64,000 nucleotides of DNA from Sphingomonas sp. S-NIH.Pt15_0812 (GTDB taxonomy: Bacteria > Pseudomonadota > Alphaproteobacteria > Sphingomonadales > Sphingomonadaceae). Shown here piece after piece: positions 58,011 to 64,000 of this stretch. Each line of letters starts with the position of its first letter. The first letter of the stretch is position 1. A program made the position numbers and the translations under genes. Location of the stretch: NCBI RefSeq assembly GCF_003951315.1, contig NZ_QLJH01000017.1, forward strand, positions 20,581 through 84,580, given 5' to 3'. The notes under the pieces were generated by a model. That model ran no database searches. It saw only the letters and a program-made list of their open reading frames with translations, and was not told where the DNA came from.

Positions 58011-59114
58011 ATGTTGGCAATCGGACTCATGTCGGGCACGTCGCTCGACGGCATCGACGCGGCGCTGATCGAGACGGACGGCGAGTCGCTGGTCCGGCCG
58101 ATCGCCTTTCGCGACGAGGTCTATTCGGACGCGGCGCGCGCGCAGCTGGCGGCCGCCGCCATCACCGCCTTGACCTATGACCGGCCGCGCGCCAGTCCCG
58201 AACTGGTCGCGGCGGGCGAACTGATCACCCGCACCCATGCCATGGCGGTGCACAAGCTGCTGCGCGAGGCGGGCGTGGCGGCGAGCGATGTCGGCGTGAT
58301 CGGCTTTCATGGCCAGACGGTCGCGCATCGCCCCGATCGCGGCTGGACGTGGCAGATCGGCGACGGTGCGGCGCTGGCGGCGGCGTGCGGCATCGACACG
58401 GTGTCCGACTTCCGCTCCGCCGATGTCGCGGCGGGCGGGCAGGGGGCGCCTCTGATCCCGGTCTATCATGCCGCGCTGGTCGCCAATCTCGCCAAGCCGG
58501 TCGCGGTCCTTAACCTGGGCGGGGTCGCGAACATCACCTTCATCGGCGCGGACGGCGCGCTGGTCGCCTTCGACACCGGGCCCGCCAATGGGCTGATCGA
58601 CGATTGGGCGGGGGAGACGATCGGCGCGCGCTTCGACGCGGGCGGCGGGCTTGCGGCGGCGGGCCGGGTCGATGACGCCGTGCTGGGCGCGATGCTCGAC
58701 CACCCGTTCTTCGATGTAGCCCCGCCCAAGTCGCTCGACCGCAGCGACTTCACCATCCAGCCGGCGCGCGGGCTGGCCGCCGCCGATGGCGCCGCGACGC
58801 TGACCGCCTTCACCGCCGAGACGGTGGCGCTCGCCCTGCCGCATTTGCCCGCGCGGCCCGAGCGGCTGATCGTGGTCGGCGGCGGCCGCCACAATGCGAC
58901 GCTGCTCGCGATGCTGGCGGATCGGACCGGCCTGATCGTCGAGCCGGGCGATTCGATCGGGTGGAACGGCGACGGGATCGAGGCGGAAGGATTCGCCTAT
59001 ATGGCGGTGCGCACGCTGCGCGGTCTGCCGATCAGCTTTCCGGGCACCACCGGCGTCGCCCAGCCGATCGGCGGCGGTGTCATCCATCGTGCACAGGTCA
59101 CGGACGGTCGATAA
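58011..59114 (+). CDS. anmK: Anhydro-N-acetylmuramic acid kinase
   Basis: 367 residues, typical length. [17 protein letters not shown] (ATP phosphate-binding), [33 protein letters not shown] and VGGGGRHN-type sequence ([12 protein letters not shown]). Phosphorylates and opens anhydroMurNAc from recycled wall. GGAG precedes ATG 58011. Fits with MltG and the rod operon in this wall-rich window. Confidence 0.96.
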   Translation: MLAIGLMSGTSLDGIDAALIETDGESLVRPIAFRDEVYSDAARAQLAAAAITALTYDRPRASPELVAAGELITRTHAMAVHKLLREAGVAASDVGVIGFHGQTVAHRPDRGWTWQIGDGAALAAACGIDTVSDFRSADVAAGGQGAPLIPVYHAALVANLAKPVAVLNLGGVANITFIGADGALVAFDTGPANGLIDDWAGETIGARFDAGGGLAAAGRVDDAVLGAMLDHPFFDVAPPKSLDRSDFTIQPARGLAAADGAATLTAFTAETVALALPHLPARPERLIVVGGGRHNATLLAMLADRTGLIVEPGDSIGWNGDGIEAEGFAYMAVRTLRGLPISFPGTTGVAQPIGGGVIHRAQVTDGR

Positions 59115-59188
59115 ATTTGTGTTAACACTGGACGGCTAAGCACATCGGACGCAAAGCAAAATCCAGCCGAAGCGGAAGGGGTGACCCC

Positions 59189-59332
59189 GTGGAATCCGAC
59201 CTGCGTTACTATGTCCGTCGCCTGACCATGGAGCGTGCCGCCGCGCAGCGTGCGCTGACCGCCGAGGCGCGGGACCGGCGGATGCAACTGGTCGAAAGCT
59301 ATACCCGCAAGATCGCCGAATTGCGCGGCTGA
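59189..59332 (+). CDS. 47-residue charged small protein
   Basis: GTG start at 59189 with GGAAGG upstream. The product reads ESDLRYYVRRLTMERAAAQR at the start and ends IAELRG, almost wholly helical and charged. It resembles short conserved sphingomonad proteins beginning with Asp-Leu-Arg-Tyr-Tyr. No function known. Convergent with the VWA gene. Confidence 0.6.
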   Translation: MESDLRYYVRRLTMERAAAQRALTAEARDRRMQLVESYTRKIAELRG

Positions 59333-59336
59333 TCCG

Positions 59337-60515
59337 TCAGCGCTTGCGCGTCAGCTCGCGCATCCCGGCGTCGAGTCCCTCCAGCGTCAGCGGGAACATG
59401 CGGTCGTTCATGATCCGGCGGATCATCGCGATCGACTGACCATAATCCCAATGCTCGCGGGGGAGCGGGTTGAGCCATATGCTCGCGGGATAGGTGGTGG
59501 TCAGCCGGTGCAGCCAGACCGCGCCGGCCTCGTCATTATGATGCTCGACCGATCCGCCGGCCTGGCTGATCTCATAGGGACTCATCGACGCGTCGCCGAC
59601 GAACACGCACTTATAGTCATGACCATAGCGATGCAGCACGTCCCAGGTCGATGTACGTTCCTGGAAGCGCCGGCGATTGTCCTTCCACACGCCCTCATAG
59701 GGGCAGTTGTGGAAGTAGAAGAATTCCAGATTCTTGAACTCGGCGGTCGCGGCGGAGAAGATCTCCTCGCAGAGCGTGACGAACGGGTCCATCGATCCGC
59801 CGACATCGAGGAACAGCAGCAGCTTGACCGCATTGCGGCGTTCGGGGCGCATCCGCACGTCGAGCCAGCCCTGGCGCGCGGTGCCGTCGATCGTGCCGTC
59901 GATGTCGAGCTCGCTGGCCGCGCCCTCGCGCGCGAAGCGCCGCAGCCGTCGGAGCGCCACCTTGATGTTGCGGGTGCCGAGTTCGCGACCATTGTCCAGG
60001 TTGCGAAAGGCTCGCTGGTCCCAGACCTTGATCGCGCGGCCGTGTTGGCCCTCGCCGCCGATCCGGACGCCCTCGGGATTATAGCCGCCATTGCCGAACG
60101 GGCTGGTGCCGCCAGTGCCGATCCACTTATTGCCGCCTTCGTGGCGCCCATGCTGTTCGGCGAGCCGCTCGCGCAGCGCCTCCATGATCGCGTCCCAACT
60201 GCCCAGCGACTTGATCGCCGCGCGTTCCTCGGGCGTCAGGAATTTCTCCATGACGGCCTTGAGCCAGTCGGCGGGGATGTCGGCGCGCTGTTCGGCGGCG
60301 GGGCCGGTCAGGCCGCGAAACACCTGCCCGAACACCTGGTCGAACCGGTCGAGCATGCCCTCGTCCTTCACATAGACGGCGCGGGACAGATAGTAGAATT
60401 GCTCCGGGGTCCGCTCGATCACCTCGGCGTCCAGCGCCTCCAGCAGCAGCAGATGCTCCTTCAGCCCGGCCGGGATGCCGGCAGCGCGCAACGCGTCGAG
60501 AAAGCGGAGGAACAT
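59337..60515 (-). CDS. VWA-domain protein, CoxE family
   Basis: 392 residues from ATG 60515. N-terminal helical part (FLDALRAAGIPAGLKEHLLL), a Gly-rich middle (about 130-170) and the VWA CoxE-like domain with LLLFLDVGGSMDPFV, the metal-site region in which the usual DxSxS reads DVGGS (Ser replaced by Gly at the first position). Such proteins usually pair with a MoxR ATPase, not seen here, to remodel or load cofactors. Followed on the minus strand by the convergent small gene. Confidence 0.85.
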   Translation of the reverse strand: MFLRFLDALRAAGIPAGLKEHLLLLEALDAEVIERTPEQFYYLSRAVYVKDEGMLDRFDQVFGQVFRGLTGPAAEQRADIPADWLKAVMEKFLTPEERAAIKSLGSWDAIMEALRERLAEQHGRHEGGNKWIGTGGTSPFGNGGYNPEGVRIGGEGQHGRAIKVWDQRAFRNLDNGRELGTRNIKVALRRLRRFAREGAASELDIDGTIDGTARQGWLDVRMRPERRNAVKLLLFLDVGGSMDPFVTLCEEIFSAATAEFKNLEFFYFHNCPYEGVWKDNRRRFQERTSTWDVLHRYGHDYKCVFVGDASMSPYEISQAGGSVEHHNDEAGAVWLHRLTTTYPASIWLNPLPREHWDYGQSIAMIRRIMNDRMFPLTLEGLDAGMRELTRKR

Positions 60516-60559
60516 GACCGCGACCTTGCCAGATCGCCGGCCCGGGCGACAGCACGAAA

Positions 60560-60589
60560 AAGGGCGGCTCCGTTGCCGGAGCCGCCCTT
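60560..60589 (-). terminator. Rho-independent terminator of rplM-rpsI
   Basis: A perfect 13-base stem (AAGGGCGGCTCCG 60560-60572, complement 60577-60589) with a four-base loop; on the minus strand it runs into TTTTTCG. It lies 23 bases after the rpsI stop. Confidence 0.92.
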
Positions 60590-60612
60590 CGCAGCCGTGA
60601 AGGCCGAGAGGC

Positions 60613-61158
60613 TTAGCGCTTCGAGAACTGGAAGCTGCGACGCGCCTTGGCGCGGCCATACTTCTTACGCTCGACCGAGCGGCTGTCGCGGGTCAGGAAG
60701 CCCGCCGCCTTGACGGGCGCGCGCAGCGCCGGCTCGTACTTGGTGATCGCCTGGCTGATGCCGTGCTTCACCGCGCCGGCCTGGCCCGACAGGCCACCGC
60801 CCTTGACGGTGCAGACGACGTCATACTGGCCCTCGCGCTCGGCGACGCCGAACACCTGGTTGATGACGAGACGCAGCGTCGGACGCGCGAAATAGACTTC
60901 CTGGTCACGACCGTTGATCGTGATCTTGCCGGTGCCGGGCTTCAGCCAGACGCGGGCGACCGCGTCCTTGCGGCGGCCGGTGGCATAGGCACGACCCAGC
61001 GAGTCGATTTCCTGCTCGCGCAGCGGCGCGCGCTGCACCGGCACGTCCTGGCCGGCCAGATAGGCGTCGGCCTGGCCGTCCTGCGGGGCGTCTGCGTCAC
61101 GCTGCTGCTGGTTCAGCGCGGCGCCGAGATCGGCGAGAGACTGGCGGTTGTCGGACAT
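60613..61158 (-). CDS. rpsI: 30S ribosomal protein S9 with N-terminal extension
   Basis: 181 residues. The S9 core (from about residue 55) has [30 protein letters not shown] and the basic C-terminus [17 protein letters not shown] that reaches the P-site. The first 50 residues are an acidic, Gln-rich extension ([17 protein letters not shown]) absent from E. coli S9 but known in sphingomonads. Start overlaps the rplM stop by one base (TAATG). Confidence 0.97.
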   Translation of the reverse strand: MSDNRQSLADLGAALNQQQRDADAPQDGQADAYLAGQDVPVQRAPLREQEIDSLGRAYATGRRKDAVARVWLKPGTGKITINGRDQEVYFARPTLRLVINQVFGVAEREGQYDVVCTVKGGGLSGQAGAVKHGISQAITKYEPALRAPVKAAGFLTRDSRSVERKKYGRAKARRSFQFSKR

Positions 61159-61637
61159 TATGCGCCCACCTTGTTCTTGCGGCTCATGCCGGCGATGTCG
61201 AGGACCTCGGGGTTCTGCGCGGCGTGCGGATGCTCGGTCCCGGCGAAGATGCGCAGGTTGCGCATCTGCTCGCGACCCAGCGGACCACGGGGGATCATGC
61301 GCTCCACGGCCTTCTCCAGGACGCGTTCCGGAAAGCGGCCTTCCAAGACCTTGGCGGCGGTGATGCCCTTAATGCCGCCGGCATAGCCGGTGTGCTTGTA
61401 ATAGATCTTCTTCGACGCCTTGTTCGACGTGAAGCGGATCTTGTCGGCATTGATGACGATGACATTGTCACCGCAATCGACGTGCGGAGTGAACGACGTC
61501 TTGTGCTTGCCGCGCAGGATATTGGCGATGACGACCGCAGCGCGACCGACCACCAGGTCGGTGGCGTCGACGATGTGCCACTTCTTCTCCACCTCGTGCG
61601 GCTTGGCCGACTTGGTGGTCTTCATGAGCGCCTTCAT
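61158..61637 (-). CDS. rplM: 50S ribosomal protein L13
   Basis: 159 residues from ATG 61637. [40 protein letters not shown] and [15 protein letters not shown] are conserved. AAAGG nine bases upstream. First gene of the L13-S9 operon, the standard pairing. A start at 61625 is also possible. Confidence 0.97.
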   Translation of the reverse strand: MKALMKTTKSAKPHEVEKKWHIVDATDLVVGRAAVVIANILRGKHKTSFTPHVDCGDNVIVINADKIRFTSNKASKKIYYKHTGYAGGIKGITAAKVLEGRFPERVLEKAVERMIPRGPLGREQMRNLRIFAGTEHPHAAQNPEVLDIAGMSRKNKVGA

Positions 61638-61755
61638 GGGCGTGGACCTTTCGAACGAATATCGCGCCACCCCTTGTGGGGGCGGCGCGTTGTGTCGGCT
61701 CAATGCGCGAAAGGGACCGGAACGTCAAGCATTCCGCCACTTTGCCGACGGGTAT

Positions 61756-62817
61756 CTAAATACCAGCCATATCAGCGCGGCCCGATCGGGTGGTGCCGAC
61801 CGCATGGGCGGCGGCGACGGCGCAGATCAGCAGCAGCGCGGCATTGGCCTGATGCATCACCGCGATGCCGATCTGCACGCCGGTCATTAGCGTGGCGATG
61901 CCGAGGAAGATCTGAAGCGTCACCAGGCCGGTGACCAGGAAGCCGGCGCGCGATCCGGTCCGCGTCGCGCGCACCGCCAGCCACAACAGCGCGATCGCCG
62001 CGGCGAAGGCGAACCAGCGGTGGATGAACTGCACGACAATCGGATTGTCCACCGCGTTGGTCCAGCCCGGGGTCAGCATCGGCACGCCTTGGGGAAAGAT
62101 CGTGTCGCCCATCAGCGGCCAGCTGGAAAAGGCATAGCCGGCATCCAGCCCGGCGGTGAACGCGCCGAAGAGGATCTGGACGAACAGCATCAGCACGGCG
62201 ACCGCGCCCACCAGGGTCAGGCGCGCGGGAGCGGCAAAGGGATCGCGGGCGAGCATTCCCAAGTCGAGCGCGGTCCAGGCGATCCCCGCCAGGATCACGA
62301 GCGCGGTGACGAGATGCACCGCCAGGCGGATATGGCTGACATCGGTGCGGACCGACAGGCCGGAGGCGACCATCCACCAGCCGATCGCCCCCTGCAAGCC
62401 GCCGAGCGCCAGGATCGCGGCGAGGCGTCGACCATAGCCCTTGGGGATGTGGCGGCGCACCGCGAACACGATCAGCGGTAGCGCGAAGGCCAGGCCGATC
62501 ACCCGGCCGAGCAACCGGTGCAGATATTCCCAGAAGAAGATCGCCTTGAACCCGGCGAGCGTCATGTCGCGATTGAACGCCTGATATTCCGGGATCTTGC
62601 GGTAATTGGCGAACTCGGCCTGCCAATCCGCCTGGGTCAGGGGCGGGATGATGCCGCTGATCGGCTTCCATTGGGTGATGGACAGGCCCGACTCGGTCAG
62701 CCGGGTGATGCCGCCGATCACGACCATCGCCACGACCAGCGCGGCGACCAGCCACAGCCAGCGGGCAACGGCCTTGGGACGGGCTTGCGAAAGGAAGGCG
62801 GCGCTAGGCTGGAGCAT
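61756..62817 (-). CDS. ctaA: Heme A synthase (CtaA/COX15 family)
   Basis: 353 residues with eight membrane segments. GGITRLTESGLSITQWKPI, EYLHRLLGRVIG (heme-ligand His) and FIHRWFAFAAA plus MHQANAALLLI give the paired His residues. Oxidises heme O to heme A for cytochrome oxidase. ATG 62817 starts the protein; the longer frame upstream is unrelated. No other cox genes are in view. Confidence 0.94.
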   Translation of the reverse strand: MLQPSAAFLSQARPKAVARWLWLVAALVVAMVVIGGITRLTESGLSITQWKPISGIIPPLTQADWQAEFANYRKIPEYQAFNRDMTLAGFKAIFFWEYLHRLLGRVIGLAFALPLIVFAVRRHIPKGYGRRLAAILALGGLQGAIGWWMVASGLSVRTDVSHIRLAVHLVTALVILAGIAWTALDLGMLARDPFAAPARLTLVGAVAVLMLFVQILFGAFTAGLDAGYAFSSWPLMGDTIFPQGVPMLTPGWTNAVDNPIVVQFIHRWFAFAAAIALLWLAVRATRTGSRAGFLVTGLVTLQIFLGIATLMTGVQIGIAVMHQANAALLLICAVAAAHAVGTTRSGRADMAGI

Positions 62818-62876
62818 GATGTCTCCATGTAGCGATACGGGACCGGCGCGCCAAGCGGCGCGAGGCCGGTAAGGCC

Positions 62877-63038
62877 TTACAAAGCCGACTGGGCGTCGGC
62901 CGGCATCCGCTGGTCGAGAAGTTCCAGCGCCATCGACAGATGCGCCGCCACGAGATGCTCCTCGAGCGAGTCCAGCAAAGCCAGCGCGTCCGCCATCTTG
63001 GCCCGCGCTTCCACATATCCGTTCATGATCTTGCCCAT
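62877..63038 (-). CDS. 53-residue predicted helical protein
   Basis: Frame from ATG 63038 encodes MGKIMNGYVEARAKMADALA and continues with LLDSLEEHLVAAHLSMALEL. It looks like a soluble two-helix peptide, acidic, with no signal. The ribosome site is unclear; ATG 63026 is an alternative. Similar small ORFs occur in sphingomonads; function unknown. Confidence 0.5.
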   Translation of the reverse strand: MGKIMNGYVEARAKMADALALLDSLEEHLVAAHLSMALELLDQRMPADAQSAL

Positions 63039-63161
63039 TACGTAAGCCCGGGGCTTCTACCAGATCGTGCAGGCCGCGCAACGAAACCACCCGCCTCGTA
63101 TCGGGACGGCCGGGACAGGTGGATGGTTCCGGCGCAATGTGATGCAAGGGCAACGAAAAAG

Positions 63162-63189
63162 GGGAGGTCGCCAACAGGCGGCCTCCCCC
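63162..63189 (-). terminator. Rho-independent terminator after the PEP-CTERM pseudogene
   Basis: Stem GGGGAGGTCGCC (63162-63173) with GGCGGCCTCCCC (63178-63189), one wobble, four-base loop; on the minus strand TTTTTCG follows. It closes the PEP-CTERM gene ending at 63210. Confidence 0.88.
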
Positions 63190-63209
63190 GATATCCTGCG
63201 ATCAGCGGA

Positions 63210-63884
63210 TCAGGCGAAGGTGACCTTCGCCGAGCGAAGACGATAGCGGACGGCGGCGCCGACCATCGCGAAGCCGACCAGCATCAGCGCCCAGGTGGCG
63301 GGTTCGGGCACGGCCGACACCGTCACGTCATCGGGCAGCGAGAAGTTGATTGCGGCGTTCGACTGCAGGTGATCGGCGCAGAACAGCTTGAAGCTGTGCG
63401 TGCCTGCCGACAGGTCCAGCGTCGTAGTGACGACGTCGACCGGGTGAATGCCACCGATCTGAACGCGCGAGATACCGTCGACGAACAGGAACGCGTCGTC
63501 ATCCGAACCCAGCGCGAAGTTGATCGAACGCGCCGAGTTGAGCGTGAACATGCCGGAGAAGACCGCCGTCAGGAAGCCGTTCGCGTCGTTGCTGCCGTTG
63601 CCGAAAGGCGCTTAGAAGGCGTTGCTGCTGATCGAGTTCGACGCCAGGGTCTGGCTGCCCGAATAGGTGACATTCAGCGATCTCGTCGCGGTCGGCGTCC
63701 ACCACTGCAGTTCATCGGTCGCGGTGTTGTAGTCCTGCGCGTTCGGCGGGTTCGCAGAGGTGATCATCGCTATTCCATTCGGGTCCAAAACCGTCTTTAC
63801 GCCATCGTTGATCGTGGAAATCGGCGGGTTCGCGGGCCAGAGCAAATTCCGAGCGTCTTGAATCGAGTAGGGTTTCCCAAGCGG
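63210..63884 (-). pseudogene. PEP-CTERM fibro-slime-domain protein, interrupted and 5'-truncated
   Basis: A single minus frame runs from the IS boundary to the stop at 63210, broken once by TAA at 63614-63612. Before the stop: NLLWPANPPISTINDGVKTV and ELQWWTPTATRS; after it: NANGFLTAVFSGMFTLNSA-like sequence, LGSDDDAFLFVDG and IGGIHPVDV, a fibro-slime/PA14-like domain, then VPEPATWALMLVGFAMVGAA with a basic tail, a PEP-CTERM sorting signal. The N-terminus, including any signal peptide, is missing where the IS630 element begins. The product would have been a secreted, exosortase-anchored matrix-like protein. Confidence 0.8.
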
Positions 63885-64000
63885 CATGAAGTCTGATTCA
63901 TGATCGTCACCGGTGACGGGAGGCCGGTCAGATGGGCAAGCCATTGTCGATGGACCTGCGCGAGCGGGTGGTTGGTGCGATTTCGCAGGGAATGTCCCGC
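63885..64000 (+). mobile_element. IS630-family element, left end and transposase start (runs off the window)
   Basis: A frame from ATG 63932 with GGGAGG upstream reads MGKPLSMDLRERVVGAISQG before the edge; this is the well-known N-terminus of IS630-family transposases, which leads into a helix-turn-helix. Left of it lies CATGAA-GTCTGA-TTCATG (63885-63902), probably part of the terminal inverted repeat. The exact IS border cannot be fixed without the right end. Confidence 0.75.

Overview
The window is GC-rich (roughly two thirds G+C by eye), densely coded alphaproteobacterial chromosome, most likely from a Sphingomonas or close sphingomonad. Support for this: GTTC-N7-GTTC LexA boxes ahead of lexA, a GGAAC-N17-CGTT general-stress promoter, PEP-CTERM/exosortase-A-associated genes, a ribosomal protein S9 with a long acidic N-terminal extension, ATGA start/stop overlaps in nearly every operon, and sphingomonad-type anti-sigma and small conserved hypothetical proteins. 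This is inferred from family resemblance; no search was run.

Layout. 1-3069 (minus): a DUF4173 membrane protein followed by a two-component pair, whose kinase runs off the window edge. 3256-4020: a decayed ECF sigma/anti-sigma pair with in-frame stop codons, then two identical tRNA-Lys(CTT) genes. 4445-10170 (minus): the rod-shape operon mreB-mreC-mreD-mrdA-rodA, divergent from mutL. 12091-12585: a palindromic MITE-like repeat and a bidirectional terminator. 12586-13811 (minus): rpsF-rpsR-rplI. 14008-18729 (plus): fabD-fabG-acpP-fabF-mltG, followed by an A-type Fe-S carrier, exonuclease III, an outer-membrane transporter-like protein and a small secreted protein. 21334-26775: an acetyltransferase-like protein, a membrane desaturase, an M17 aminopeptidase, a 47-residue stress membrane protein behind an EcfG-type promoter, an SDR and a Pro/Ala-rich secreted protein. 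26904-31636 (minus): trpG-trpD-trpC-moaC-moeA-lexA, without trpE next to trpG.

32186-42972 is the most distinctive part: a partial exosortase A (XrtA) accessory locus. It holds a free-standing acyl carrier protein, an AMP-forming acyl ligase, a PLP decarboxylase, the locus ATPase, a degenerate asparagine-synthase-like protein, two GT2 glycosyltransferases and a hexapeptide acetyltransferase. Embedded in it is a glycerophosphodiesterase carrying its own PEP-CTERM sorting signal. The exosortase itself and the usual polysaccharide export genes are not in the window. These genes probably act together in making or decorating an exopolysaccharide and in exporting PEP-CTERM proteins.

42997-45385 (minus): glutathione-dependent formaldehyde oxidation (class III ADH, VOC protein, S-formylglutathione hydrolase). 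45475-47070: ogt, a 35-residue membrane peptide and a purU gene split in two by a frameshift. 47175-51319: a TonB-dependent receptor convergent with a second two-component system. 51488-63038: lepA, ahpF/ahpC, an isochorismatase-like hydrolase, rimO, anmK, a VWA protein, rplM-rpsI, ctaA and two small conserved-looking ORFs. The window ends in a second PEP-CTERM gene (fibro-slime type) that has an in-frame stop and is cut at its 5' end by an IS630-family element, of which only the first 23 transposase codons are visible.
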